In this document: positions 1 through 8,383 of the stretch, piece after piece | How the letters are laid out: the number at the start of each line of letters is the position of its first letter | Position numbering within the stretch: the stretch's first letter is position 1 | Source: Pseudobdellovibrionaceae bacterium | GTDB lineage: Bacteria; Bdellovibrionota; Bdellovibrionia; Bdellovibrionales; JAMPXM01 | Length of the DNA stretch: 32,852 nt | Assembly (NCBI GenBank): GCA_947462815.1 | Contig: CANHQR010000039.1 | Location: forward strand, 1-32,852 | Direction: 5' to 3' | Notes under the pieces: model-generated | Database searches by the model: none | Seen by the model: only the letters and a program-made list of their open reading frames with translations | What the model was told of the DNA's origin: nothing | Translations under genes and position numbers: made by a program

Positions 1-1
1 T

Positions 2-151
2 GTATTGCGCCACTTCCCCGTGGAGCCCGGAGATGTTTTGCTCACCGGAACACCCTCGGGAGTCGCGAAACTCGAAAAGGGCGATCGAGCTCGGGCTCGG
101 GTCACACTCAATGCGTCTTGGATGGTGGAAGCAGAGTGGAGCTTTACTTGA
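2..151 (+). CDS. Fumarylacetoacetate hydrolase-family protein, C-terminal fragment
   Basis: This is the last 49 codons of a gene entering from the left edge. The reading frame begins at base 2 and ends with TGA at 149-151. The fragment contains GDVLLTGTPSGV, the glycine-rich C-terminal signature of the FAH superfamily (fumarylpyruvate hydrolases, 2-keto-4-pentenoate hydratase/isomerases). In this family the loop lies beside the metal-binding active site. The visible tail finishes with a short beta-rich segment typical of the fold's end. The substrate cannot be told from the fragment. The 3' end overlaps by 8 bases the end of the convergent exported-protein gene on the minus strand, so neither gene has room for a separate terminator between them. 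Confidence 0.85.
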   Translation, partial: VLRHFPVEPGDVLLTGTPSGVAKLEKGDRARARVTLNASWMVEAEWSFT

Positions 152-683
152 GCTCGCAGGAAGGCTTGCGGCCGCGATACTGAGGCTCTGCAACTAAACC
201 AACGCAGCCAAAGCTTCGCGCGGCGGCCGGTCCATAAATTCGAAATTGCAGTTTGTCGCGCACTTCACTGACGCTGTTGGCCTGGAGCCGAAACCGCCAA
301 ACAAACTCCAGCTCATAAAGACCCGTCTCGATCGGGCGAAGGCTCATCACTTTCGTCGGTTGCATTTCATCGAGCGCACGCGGCGCGGCTTCGCCATCGC
401 TACCACCTGTATCAGATACCGACACAAAGAGGTGCTGGAAATCTTTTTGCTGTAAACAAGCCGGCCGAAGGCGTGAGGATCGCCATCCCACAGCCTCCGC
501 GCGGAGCAGCTCCTGGGCCGCCGCCTGCGGAGTCGCACAGGCTGGCTCTTGAGCGACACTTCGCTTTTTGTTCTGCGCAAAGGCGAGCGGGGGCAGCGAC
601 AGGCTGCCCGCCACGATCACGCCCCCAATCACGCCAAAAGCGCCGCCCATCAGACGCGACACGAGCTGCTGCAGATTGATCAT
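144..683 (-). CDS. Small exported protein of unknown function
   Basis: A 179-residue product. I chose the ATG at 683 because it overlaps the TGA of the upstream gene (680-682) as an ATGA junction, which implies translational coupling; an upstream in-frame start at 704 would add seven residues. The N-terminus is a hydrophobic signal peptide (about residues 1-36) ending in AFA before QN. The mature part is rich in Arg and Ala. It has one cysteine soon after the cleavage site and three more later. A predicted beta segment around LYELEFVWRFRL resembles the edge of a small beta domain, but I recognise no family. Its coupling to the NlpC/P60-like exported protein suggests a related envelope role or an accessory partner, which is inference. 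Confidence 0.7.
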   Translation of the reverse strand: MINLQQLVSRLMGGAFGVIGGVIVAGSLSLPPLAFAQNKKRSVAQEPACATPQAAAQELLRAEAVGWRSSRLRPACLQQKDFQHLFVSVSDTGGSDGEAAPRALDEMQPTKVMSLRPIETGLYELEFVWRFRLQANSVSEVRDKLQFRIYGPAAARSFGCVGLVAEPQYRGRKPSCELK

Positions 684-2212
684 CGCGTCCTCCCGTGTGT
701 GCACTCCCGCACGCAGTCTTCACCCTGCACCACGCCGGGTTCATTTTCACGACAACCCGCCACAGCATCTCCCACATGACGAACGATCGCAATTTGCCGC
801 CGGGAACCATTCGGTGTCATTCGCATCGCTTCTCGAGGCCGACCGAACTTTGCTTGGCAGGCGATGATCGCCATTTCAAATAGCTGTGAGCCAAAGCTTC
901 CCTGCTCTCTTACTCTCGAGCGCGCGAGCAGATCCCGAGCCGTCATACGATTCAAGGCCGGATATCCGGCATGGCTCGAACTCTGAATAATATTGAAATC
1001 AAACTGAGCCGGATCGAGATCTCGACTGCACTGACGAACATCGGTAATTCGCGAAAGGCCAAAGGGATCCGGACCTACACTTTCAATGATCAAGGAGTGC
1101 CCATAGGCATCTCCCGGATTATGTTTCGCAAAGACATCGCCCGCCCGAATACTTTCGTTCGCGGTGAAGCTCACCACATTCATGCAATCACCTGATCGCC
1201 GACCGAGGTTAGTGTATTCCGCCGCGCTCAACTGAAAGGCAGAACGAGGATCATCCGTCGCTCGCAGCCTAAGCCCCGCAGCCGCAAAGGTGGCCGACAG
1301 GTAGCCCGAACAATCCAAGGTGGTGAGCTGTCCGCCCGTGCGGTTTCGTCGCGCATTGAAGATATCGACCTGCACGCGATCATTCTGACGTTGGATCTCT
1401 GCCTTGCCACCGACATGGAATACGGGGGGCGACTGGCGCATGTCTCGACAGCCGGGTGCATACTGAGATTGCAAATACGGATGCGAAGCTCGCACCTCGC
1501 CTGTGTCGAAGAATCGCGTCGCAGGATGCAAGTGCTTCTGTGACTCGGGGATTTCCGCCGGCAAGCTGTAGCCGCGCATACTTTCATGTGCGGGAATCTG
1601 TCGATCCAAGGACTCACAGGACTGATGAAGAGTCGCAAAAATTCGTCGAGCCGCATCGCTCACTGGATTGCCCGTTGGACCTCGTCCTGCTGCTCTCGCG
1701 ATGTCTTCAAGAGGTCCGCGAGGCCGCGGCGGAACAACTTCGGGTTGGCGGCAGGCTATGCAAGGCGGCTGCGCTTCCATCTCAGCGCGAGGGTCAGGCG
1801 TCGGAGACGGCGGCGGTGTCGGCGTCGGAGTGGACGCGGGCGGCGGTTGAGATTCATCTCTTCGGCCAGGGAAACGCGCCGGACGAGATTCTGGAGGCTC
1901 GGTTCCGAACACTTCTTCAAGGCTGGGTCGCTCGCGATCGGTGTACGGATCGAGACGCTCCGTACGCGCAGCCTCTCTCTCTCGATAGGAATAACTTCGG
2001 CGACGACGGCGCTCAGGCTCGGCCCAACCGTAAGGGCCCATCGGAAACACGGCACTATTCCAGAAACCCACCATGCTGAGATTAGGTGCGACCCGCATCG
2101 AGGGAGGAATTATGAAAAACGGCGGATAAAAGAATTGCGCCTTCACCTCGAGCGAGATGAAAAGTGTCACGAGAGCCAATGAAACCGGATGCAAACCAAT
2201 TCGAAAGTGCAT
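680..2212 (-). CDS. Exported NlpC/P60-like cysteine hydrolase with proline-rich linker
   Basis: A 510-residue product from the ATG at 2212. The frame stays open to an ATG at 2290, but 2212 gives a canonical signal peptide of about 25 residues ending VKA before QFF. After it come a short Pro/aromatic segment, an Arg-rich stretch, and a long Pro/Thr/Ser linker around residues 115-170. The C-terminal half holds DCSGY (Cys301) followed by GDVFAKHNPGDAYGHS (His372). This matches the Cys and His of the NlpC/P60 and CHAP papain-like amidases that cut peptidoglycan peptides. The third polar catalytic residue is not obvious, so activity is unproven. Extra cysteines could form disulfides in the periplasm. 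It is coupled by ATGA to the small exported gene downstream. Confidence 0.68.
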   Translation of the reverse strand: MHFRIGLHPVSLALVTLFISLEVKAQFFYPPFFIIPPSMRVAPNLSMVGFWNSAVFPMGPYGWAEPERRRRRSYSYREREAARTERLDPYTDRERPSLEEVFGTEPPESRPARFPGRRDESQPPPASTPTPTPPPSPTPDPRAEMEAQPPCIACRQPEVVPPRPRGPLEDIARAAGRGPTGNPVSDAARRIFATLHQSCESLDRQIPAHESMRGYSLPAEIPESQKHLHPATRFFDTGEVRASHPYLQSQYAPGCRDMRQSPPVFHVGGKAEIQRQNDRVQVDIFNARRNRTGGQLTTLDCSGYLSATFAAAGLRLRATDDPRSAFQLSAAEYTNLGRRSGDCMNVVSFTANESIRAGDVFAKHNPGDAYGHSLIIESVGPDPFGLSRITDVRQCSRDLDPAQFDFNIIQSSSHAGYPALNRMTARDLLARSRVREQGSFGSQLFEMAIIACQAKFGRPREAMRMTPNGSRRQIAIVRHVGDAVAGCRENEPGVVQGEDCVRECTHGRTR

Positions 2213-2406
2213 CGTCTCGCTATCGGACGTTTGCGCGAATCTCTTGAGATTTTTAGCGTGGGCCACTTGATTGTGCTCAACCAAATCCATCTCCCAAGCA
2301 CCCGTCGCAACGGCGTCTTTTCGAGCCCCTCGCAGTTAACCTAAGTATTTAAGTTAACTTGCAATTATGGCTTTTTTAGCACAATCAACGGGCCCAGTTT
2401 ACAAGC
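2213..2406 (-). promoter_or_regulatory. Intergenic region with an AT-rich inverted repeat
   Basis: This gap separates the NlpC-like gene from the caspase-like gene upstream of it. It contains an inverted repeat near 2335-2366 (AGTTAAC, then 12 bases, then GTTAACT, with matching flanks). This is the only clearly AT-rich patch nearby. It has no T-run typical of a terminator, so an operator or promoter for the NlpC-like gene is the more natural reading. No convincing -35/-10 pair was found. Confidence 0.3.
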
Positions 2407-3909
2407 TTAATGAGAACGATTTCTAAAGAAGTTCTGCAAACGCAGAGGGGACACCGGTCGCCCCGCGTATTCATTGAAGGTGGAGAGTGCTCCGTCAAAG
2501 TCTTCTTCGCAGCGCATAGCAAGAGTTGAGTCGATCGCCAAGAAAGTCTGCGCCATATTCGATTCAAAGTAGGCGTTTGGCCCCATCAACATCAGTCCCG
2601 TCTGAGGCGCCGCTCGCCGCAAGCCATCGCCAAAAAAACGTGCCGAATCGCAAGCGAACATTCCCAAAATCTTGGGAGCACGGCCACTCAGTTGTGCGGC
2701 CTGTAGCTCGGTCAACAGCCGATTGTAACCCGGTCGCTCTCGACGATAATAATCAAAGTCGGTTCGACGACCTGAATTCAGAACAGAGGGCGAAAAGTCA
2801 GGTCCGCCGCCCTGACGAGCGTGTCCCACATACAGAAGGAAGTCGGCCTCGCGAAGTCCACTGTAGAAGTTATCTTCCGCACGCAGAGACTGAATCTTTT
2901 GATCCAGAGTCTCGCGTCGATTCCTCGTTTCAGAATTCGAATGCGAGCTCGTCGACAATCGCAATTTCACACGATGAGTACGACCATTTGGACCCACGAC
3001 ATTCTTCGTCAAGAGTTCCATATCATCGGGATCGCGACTGAATCCACAGGCCGCTACACCCGGCTCGCAAGGCTTGGTCAGTCTCTCGATCAGAGCGGCG
3101 GCTTGAATTCGATCTTCTGTGGTTTGAAAAGCATCTAAGTATCCAAACGCAATCCGCATATCAATTTCGGGCTTCGAGTAGAAGTTTTCCCAAGCGCGAC
3201 GGCAAGGCGTTCGCGAATCGAAAACGCTATCCGCCGTCGTCGCGCCGCAATCCATACAACTGGGCTGCATATCGCGTACGGCATGATTGGCGAGGTCAAC
3301 AATGTTGGTGTAGAGCTCACGCGCTTGATTTTCGGTGAGATCAAGGCCGCTTGCGCCGACACCCGTACCAGCTGATTGTGGCTGTGTCCGCTGTTCAGAT
3401 GTCGGTGTCGAACGAGGCCGAGCTGGAGGTGTGGCGGTTGCTCGCGGAGCCGAGGGCGCCGGAGGCGAGACTCGAGATTGCGGGGTGGGACTCGCCGAAT
3501 CCTGTGCAGTTGGCACAGCGGCGCCGCGTGACGAAGGCGTAGCCGATGCTCGCGTGACCGGCGTTCCTCCTACTTGAGGTGAAGCAAAGGGTCGAGGCGG
3601 CGGCAAAGGTGCGCTCAGCTGCTGAGCGGGCACAAGCATAATGGGCGTACCCACCGCACGAGGTGTCGGCGTTGCACGAGCCGAGCCTGAGGCAGCACGC
3701 GGACTCGCCTCGCCCCGTACGGGAGGACTGAGCAAAGGTAACGGCGGCAACTCCTCGACTTCAATGCCACCAGTTCGCGACTGAGCTTTCACCTGAGGAG
3801 CTGTCATCACACAGATCACCGAAAACAAGAATACGAACGGCAGCACCCGAGCCCCATCACCGCCCAATTGAAAGTCCGACTTGTGTCCTCGAATCCGGAG
3901 AGTGTTCAC
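2407..3909 (-). CDS. Exported caspase-fold (clan CD)-like protein with Pro/Ala/Ser-rich linker
   Basis: A 500-residue product starting at GTG 3909. That GTG overlaps the upstream stop as GTGA and is preceded by GGAGGAG; the frame also allows an ATG at 3927. A signal peptide ends near VKA before QSR (about residue 43). A low-complexity linker rich in Pro, Ala, Ser and Thr covers about residues 50-185. The C-terminal domain has a hydrophobic strand running into GH (YVGHARQGGG, His363) and, 57 residues later, a strand running into Cys (LGMFACDS, Cys420). This His/Cys arrangement at strand ends is the hallmark of caspase-fold peptidases (caspase, CHAT, clostripain, gingipain types). Further cysteine pairs, including CMDC, lie before the dyad. 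Substrate and activation are unknown. Assignment to clan CD rests on motif layout only. Confidence 0.6.
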   Translation of the reverse strand: MNTLRIRGHKSDFQLGGDGARVLPFVFLFSVICVMTAPQVKAQSRTGGIEVEELPPLPLLSPPVRGEASPRAASGSARATPTPRAVGTPIMLVPAQQLSAPLPPPRPFASPQVGGTPVTRASATPSSRGAAVPTAQDSASPTPQSRVSPPAPSAPRATATPPARPRSTPTSEQRTQPQSAGTGVGASGLDLTENQARELYTNIVDLANHAVRDMQPSCMDCGATTADSVFDSRTPCRRAWENFYSKPEIDMRIAFGYLDAFQTTEDRIQAAALIERLTKPCEPGVAACGFSRDPDDMELLTKNVVGPNGRTHRVKLRLSTSSHSNSETRNRRETLDQKIQSLRAEDNFYSGLREADFLLYVGHARQGGGPDFSPSVLNSGRRTDFDYYRRERPGYNRLLTELQAAQLSGRAPKILGMFACDSARFFGDGLRRAAPQTGLMLMGPNAYFESNMAQTFLAIDSTLAMRCEEDFDGALSTFNEYAGRPVSPLRLQNFFRNRSH

Positions 3910-4916
3910 GGCTCTCCTCCGGACCATTTCTTGAGCGCGTCTTGGCAGGCTCTGACAACCTGAGCATCATCTTTCAGATCACAGGCCTTCGGAAGCGCTC
4001 GCTTTAAGGACTTTCGATACGCGGCCTCCGGCTGATCCCAAGACGCGATACTTCGGTAGACTCGTTCACGCAATTGCTTCGGCTTTGATTCGCGTGCCGC
4101 ACGTAAGAACTTTTCAACATGCGAAGGATTCGTCGGCGACAGAGTCAACCAGTCCAGTGCCGCCAGGCGAATTTCAGGATCGGGAGACTTGAGCAACAGA
4201 TCCAGCTCGCGCGCCTCCGCTGGAACTCCTGAGTCCATCGCAGCCGTCATCAGAGATAAGCGTGTCACGATCGATGAACTCGAATTATTGATGACGGAGA
4301 ACAAGGCTCGTCTTCGAAGCGAGTCGAGTTTTCCAGCCTGTACCGATGCGGCCGCCCACTGCGCCCAGATTTTGGAGTCCGCGGTTCGAGTCGCTCTTTG
4401 ATCCTCTTTGGCCGAGGAGCTGCGGGCACCAACGTTTCCACTCGCGATCAGCGGATCGAGCTGAGCTTCTAGAGCCGTCCACAAAGTTTCATTGGCCGAG
4501 GCCGGCATACCCACACTTCGCCATCGAGCCATCGCGTCCAGGGCGTAGTGGCGATCGTTTTCGTTCCCGCCTCTGATCTCGAGAGCCAATTGCTTGGCCA
4601 AACGCTGCACATCGCTCTGAGGTAACTTTCCCAGTCTATTTTTAATGGCATCTTCCGCCGAATCATCGGCTCGAAGATCGCCCAAGAGAGAGCGCACCCA
4701 CCTGTGATCTGCAGATGAATTCCTCGCCGGCTGCGCCTCGACATCCGACTGAGGAGTCAACGACAGCGGCTTGGATTTCGTCTCAGCCCCTGACTCGTTC
4801 GAGGCAGCCAGGAGGAACAGAGTTCCCAATACTGCAAGACATCGCACGGCGGCTTCTCGGCCGCGACAAAAATCGACGATGTCCTGACGACGTTTCTCTT
4901 TCACAGTCTTCCCCAT
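3906..4916 (-). CDS. Exported alpha-helical (HEAT-like) repeat protein
   Basis: A product of about 336 residues. I chose the ATG at 4916, but the start is uncertain: the frame also opens at GTG 4961, and a later GTG just before RCLAVLGTLFLL would give a shorter signal peptide. The hydrophobic segment CLAVLGTLFLLAA followed by SNESGAE looks like an export signal. The rest is a chain of amphipathic helices with recurring Leu/Ala patterns, for example around EIRLAALDWL and ALFSVINN, consistent with HEAT or ARM-type repeats. These normally serve as binding scaffolds. It is the first gene of the cluster and shares a GTGA overlap with the caspase-like gene, so the two are probably made together. 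Confidence 0.6.
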   Translation of the reverse strand: MGKTVKEKRRQDIVDFCRGREAAVRCLAVLGTLFLLAASNESGAETKSKPLSLTPQSDVEAQPARNSSADHRWVRSLLGDLRADDSAEDAIKNRLGKLPQSDVQRLAKQLALEIRGGNENDRHYALDAMARWRSVGMPASANETLWTALEAQLDPLIASGNVGARSSSAKEDQRATRTADSKIWAQWAAASVQAGKLDSLRRRALFSVINNSSSSIVTRLSLMTAAMDSGVPAEARELDLLLKSPDPEIRLAALDWLTLSPTNPSHVEKFLRAARESKPKQLRERVYRSIASWDQPEAAYRKSLKRALPKACDLKDDAQVVRACQDALKKWSGGEP

Positions 4917-5090
4917 CGAACTGATTTCCCACGACGCAATTTCGAAGAACCTCCACGGCACTTGGCAACAGGTCCCCGATCAACGTATCGGCAAATCGAA
5001 CTGGAATTGAGAGCTGACCTTGTGGCCAGTTCCTCTTCCCCTCTTCGATATGGACTTGGATTGCGGACCCTGGCCACCTAGACTCAGGTC
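4917..5090. promoter_or_regulatory. Divergent promoter region, with weak promoter candidate for the Smr gene
   Basis: This lies between the minus-strand exported cluster and the plus-strand Smr gene. A possible plus-strand promoter is TTGGAT (5056-5061), a 17-base spacer, then TAGACT (5079-5084). If used, the transcript would begin at or next to the Smr start codon, making it leaderless, which fits the lack of a clear ribosome binding site there. Both boxes match the consensus only partly. Confidence 0.25.
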
Positions 5091-5336
5091 ATGCGACGAG
5101 ATCGAAGTGAGGAACGAATTCCTGAACTGGACTTACATGGCCGTCGCGTGGATGAAGTTGCGGACCAGGTCGATCGCTTTCTGCGGACTTGTCAGGCAAA
5201 GAAGGCCGTGCGAGCGCGAATCATCACAGGGCGAGGCACCGGGGCCGTTGAGCGCGCGACCCTGGACTGGTTGCGACTCGGCGGATTCCCCACCAAACGC
5301 GAAAACCCTGGCTCTTGGATTGTTTTTCTCGATTGA
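5091..5336 (+). CDS. Stand-alone Smr-domain protein
   Basis: An 81-residue protein that is almost entirely an Smr (small MutS-related) domain. LDLHG at residues 13-17 begins the domain, the helix after it carries the conserved acidic pattern, and TGRGTG at 46-51 forms the Gly-rich loop. Smr domains bind branched DNA or RNA and many are nucleases; short stand-alone versions occur widely in proteobacteria. No MutS2 part is attached. The gene is 159 bases ahead of orn on the same strand, giving a two-gene nucleic-acid-processing context. The start codon has no good ribosome binding site, so it may be leaderless or initiate differently. Confidence 0.82.
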   Translation: MRRDRSEERIPELDLHGRRVDEVADQVDRFLRTCQAKKAVRARIITGRGTGAVERATLDWLRLGGFPTKRENPGSWIVFLD

Positions 5337-5495
5337 GCTCACTGTCCATGAGGCTCCTCCCTCAGATCGGTGCCCCTGGGCTGCGAGCGCCCGAGGGACC
5401 GGGACGAACATTCGCCCAGCCAAAAATGCGGAAGGACAGAAAACCCGGCGGGAGAGAAATGGACGAGCCTTCGAAAGTCCTTTAGGCTTCGAGAC

Positions 5496-6056
5496 ATGGC
5501 AAAAGCTCCGAACTCAATGACGAAAATGCTCTGGTTGGATATGGAAATGACGGGTTTAGAAGTGACCCGCGAAGTTCCCATCGAAGTCGCCGTCCTGATT
5601 TGCGATCTTCAGTTCAACGAAATTGAATCCTATCACGCCATCATTAAGCAGCCTCAAAGCTACATCGATAAAATGGACGATTGGAATCGAGATCATCATG
5701 GAGCTTCGGGCCTCATCGCCCAGATCCCGCAAGGCCGAGACCCTGCCGCTGTTGAGTCCGACCTTGTGCAACTGATCGATCGGCATTTTCAGGGCGAGGC
5801 CGCCGTTTTGTGCGGAAACTCCATCAATCAAGACCGACTCTTCATCAACGCTCACTTTCCGATTCTGGCTCGCAAGCTGCACTACCGCATGCTGGATGTC
5901 ACAGCTTGGAAAATCGTGTTTCAAAGCCTTTATGGGATAAAGTTCGAGAAAAAGAATCAGCATCGTGCCATCGACGACATTCGCGAATCGATTGCCGAGC
6001 TTCGTCACTATATGCAGTTCATCAAAGTCCAAGAATCTTCGACGGGATTGAATTGA
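5496..6056 (+). CDS. orn: Oligoribonuclease
   Basis: Degrades RNA di- to pentanucleotides, including pGpG from cyclic-di-GMP turnover, in the cytoplasm. The 186-residue length fits the family. The DEDDh signature is visible: WLDMEMTG near the N-terminus supplies the first Asp/Glu, NSINQDR the second Asp, and HRAIDDI the His and last Asp. I chose ATG 5496; a second in-frame ATG at 5517 is equally plausible, and neither has a strong ribosome binding site. The frame is open further upstream, but those residues are unlike the family. The stop overlaps a TTG start of the next gene, suggesting coupling. Orn is common in gamma-, beta- and some delta-type bacteria and in Actinobacteria. Confidence 0.93.
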   Translation: MAKAPNSMTKMLWLDMEMTGLEVTREVPIEVAVLICDLQFNEIESYHAIIKQPQSYIDKMDDWNRDHHGASGLIAQIPQGRDPAAVESDLVQLIDRHFQGEAAVLCGNSINQDRLFINAHFPILARKLHYRMLDVTAWKIVFQSLYGIKFEKKNQHRAIDDIRESIAELRHYMQFIKVQESSTGLN

Positions 6057-6922
6057 AAAACTGGCTCGGCCGTGGGTTCAGCCTTCTCTTTACGTTCGGC
6101 GGAACGCTTGTGGCTCACGCACAGCTGGTGCAGATCACGCAAGTGTCTCAACCGCCTCGGCCCGCTTGCGCCACAAAAGACCTCCGCCCCCCTCAGAAAA
6201 TGCGCGTTGAATTGGCCGAGCGGCCTTCGGAAGACCCAGATTCCCAAAAAGTAACGTGGCGAGCTGAAATCCCGGTAGAAGCCGTTCGGCAGCGATGGAA
6301 CAATCAGCGCGAAGTCTGCGAATTTCGCTTGCGACTGGACGAATCCACGGATTGTTGGCGATGGAACCGTTGGCGCGACAGTCAATCGCAGAAGCTCAGT
6401 TGCGAAGATGGGGAAATCTGGCTCTCTACGGAAGCCGAATGGGCCGAAGCTCCACGTGCCGCGGGCGAGCGCTCCGCAACGAGCAAGGATCACATGCCAG
6501 AGGCATGGAGCAAAGCGAACTCAAAGTCGCCAACCAGCAACGCACGACCTCGACTCGATGACTGCGGTCTGAAAATCGCGCGGCGCCAGAAACATCAGCG
6601 GTCAAAGTCCGCTCTGGCCCGTCAGGCCTGTGTGGACCGCGGAAGTCGCGTGTGGAGAAGCGAGAATTGCACTCACAAAGTCTGCGAGCCGAGCCTGGCG
6701 CCTCCGGTGAGTTGGCCACCAGAGGCGGATCTCGCCTCAGGCCTTTGCAAAAGTTTCGGCGGCCAGCTCGCCGTGTTCCTCGTCCATCCTCAACCTCTAC
6801 CTATCGAGTCTTGTGAATTTGGGAATGAACAATTCATGAGCCCGAGCCTCATCCTCGATCGACTCAGCTTTTCGACGAACTCGAACCTGCAGGTTCGACT
6901 GATCGAGACCCCAAAAAAATGA
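6053..6922 (+). CDS. Exported cysteine-containing protein of unknown function
   Basis: A product of about 289 residues from a TTG start at 6053, which overlaps the orn stop as TTGA. This start was chosen because it places a signal peptide (LLFTFGGTLVAHA before QLV) right at the N-terminus; the open frame further upstream is antisense-like overlap with orn. The mature protein is basic, rich in Arg, Ser and Trp, and has about ten cysteines in loose pairs, compatible with disulfides in the periplasm. A Ser/Lys/Arg-rich middle region separates a Trp-rich N-terminal half from a hydrophobic C-terminal half. I recognise no family. Translation would depend on the orn message. The gene ends immediately before a strong hairpin. 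Confidence 0.6.
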   Translation: MKNWLGRGFSLLFTFGGTLVAHAQLVQITQVSQPPRPACATKDLRPPQKMRVELAERPSEDPDSQKVTWRAEIPVEAVRQRWNNQREVCEFRLRLDESTDCWRWNRWRDSQSQKLSCEDGEIWLSTEAEWAEAPRAAGERSATSKDHMPEAWSKANSKSPTSNARPRLDDCGLKIARRQKHQRSKSALARQACVDRGSRVWRSENCTHKVCEPSLAPPVSWPPEADLASGLCKSFGGQLAVFLVHPQPLPIESCEFGNEQFMSPSLILDRLSFSTNSNLQVRLIETPKK

Positions 6923-6949
6923 CGGGCGAAAGCTTCTCACTTTCGCCCG
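6923..6949. terminator. Bidirectional intrinsic terminator
   Basis: A perfect 10-bp stem (CGGGCGAAAG, 6923-6932, with CTTTCGCCCG, 6940-6949) and a 7-base loop lie directly after the stop of the plus-strand gene and 36 bases past the ahcY stop. On the plus strand the stem is followed by CGTTTTGCT. On the minus strand it is followed by a seven-T run (the complement of 6913-6919). It therefore can end both converging transcripts, more strongly for ahcY. Confidence 0.88.
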
Positions 6950-6985
6950 CGTTTTGCTCTAAAAACCGTCTGAAGCAGCCGAGAA

Positions 6986-8383
6986 TCAGTAGCGATAGTG
7001 TTCCGGCTTGTAGGGACCGTTTTTCGGCAAGCCGAGATATCCCGACTGTTTGTCGGAAAGCTCAGTCAAATGCACACCGAGCTTTTTCAAATGCAAGCGA
7101 GCCACTCGCTCATCCAATTCCTTCGGCAAGCGATAGACCGCGATCGTTTTGTACTTCTCCCGATTCATCCAAAGTTCCATCTGCGCCAAGACCTGATTGG
7201 TGAATGAGGTCGACATGACGAAGGAGGGGTGGCCGGTCGCACAGCCGAGATTCACCAAACGGCCTTTGGCGAGAACGATAATTTCTCGGCCGTTCTTCAG
7301 TGTGTGGATATCAACCTGCGGCTTCACTTCACGCATCGACGAATTCTTGTTGAGCCAAGCCATATCGATCTCGACATCAAAGTGTCCGATATTGCAGACG
7401 ATCGCGCGATGTTTCATCGCCGAGAAGTGCTTCTCTGTGATGATATCGCAGCAGCCTGTCGACGTGACAAAGACATCGCCGACCGGTGCCGCTTGCTCCA
7501 TCGTGGTGACTTCAAAGCCTTCCATTGCGGCCTGAAGAGCGCAGATCGGATCGATCTCGGTGATCAAAACCCGCGCACCGTAATGACGCATGGAGTGCGC
7601 GCAACCCTTACCCACATCTCCATAACCCGCTACAACCACAACTTTGCCCGCGAGCATGACATCGGTCGCTCGCTTGATTCCATCCGCCAGCGACTCGCGG
7701 CAACCATAGAGGTTGTCGAACTTCGACTTGGTGACCGAGTCGTTGACGTTGATGGCTGGGATTTTCAGCTTTCCCGAGGCGAGCATTTTCTCGAGATTGT
7801 GAACGCCTGTGGTGGTCTCTTCGCTGACGCCGATCACTTTCTTCAACATCGGAGCGAAGCGATCCTCATGCATCATGATGGTCAAGTCGCCGCCGTCGTC
7901 GAGAATGATGTCGTAGCCTTCAGCTCCCCATCCCGTGATCGTCTGTTCCACACACCAGTTGTACTCTTCTTCAGTTTCACCTTTCCAAGCAAAAACCGGG
8001 ATGCCCGCGGCTGCGATGGCGACCGCGGCGTGATCTTGAGTCGAAAAGATGTTGCAGCTCGACCAACGGACCTTGGCGCCCAAGTGAGTCAAGGTCTCAA
8101 TCAACACTGCGGTTTGGATCGTCATATGAAGACAGCCTGTGATTCGAGCGCCTTTCAGCGGTTGCTTGGCGCCATACTCCTCACGAAGTGCCATCAAACC
8201 CGGCATTTCGGTTTCAGCCAGACGAATCTCTTCTCGACCCCACCGAGCCAAATCCTCGAAGGTCTTGGCATCGTCCATCGCGGCTCGGCAGACTCGATAG
8301 TCCGGGCTTCCGTCGGCCTTTTTCGGAACACCGGTCAAAGCTGAAGTTGCGGTCGAAGACGATAAGCCTGCATTAAATGCCAT
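6986..8383 (-). CDS. ahcY: S-adenosylhomocysteinase
   Basis: Hydrolyses S-adenosylhomocysteine to adenosine and homocysteine with tightly bound NAD, clearing the product inhibitor of methyltransferases. The 465-residue length fits bacterial enzymes. Visible signatures are [13 protein letters not shown] near residue 86, [14 protein letters not shown] at 214-227 (the catalytic Lys/Asp region), the Rossmann motif [10 protein letters not shown] at 251-260, and the C-terminal Lys/Tyr-rich tail ending PEHYRY that closes the NAD site of the neighbouring subunit. Initiation is from ATG 8383 after GAGGTGGATCT. TTGACTTGACC at 8443-8453 may be a -35 region, but no clear -10 follows at normal spacing. 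No SAH riboswitch match was found in the leader. It appears to be monocistronic and ends at a shared terminator. Confidence 0.97.
   Translation of the reverse strand: MAFNAGLSSSTATSALTGVPKKADGSPDYRVCRAAMDDAKTFEDLARWGREEIRLAETEMPGLMALREEYGAKQPLKGARITGCLHMTIQTAVLIETLTHLGAKVRWSSCNIFSTQDHAAVAIAAAGIPVFAWKGETEEEYNWCVEQTITGWGAEGYDIILDDGGDLTIMMHEDRFAPMLKKVIGVSEETTTGVHNLEKMLASGKLKIPAINVNDSVTKSKFDNLYGCRESLADGIKRATDVMLAGKVVVVAGYGDVGKGCAHSMRHYGARVLITEIDPICALQAAMEGFEVTTMEQAAPVGDVFVTSTGCCDIITEKHFSAMKHRAIVCNIGHFDVEIDMAWLNKNSSMREVKPQVDIHTLKNGREIIVLAKGRLVNLGCATGHPSFVMSTSFTNQVLAQMELWMNREKYKTIAVYRLPKELDERVARLHLKKLGVHLTELSDKQSGYLGLPKNGPYKPEHYRY

Noticed and set aside
5810-6052. Longer version of the exported protein downstream of orn
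   Set aside because: The extra residues overlap orn in another frame; the TTG at 6053 puts a signal peptide at the N-terminus.
7229-8344. Long plus-strand open frame of 371 codons
   Set aside because: It is the shadow of ahcY, whose motifs are complete on the minus strand.
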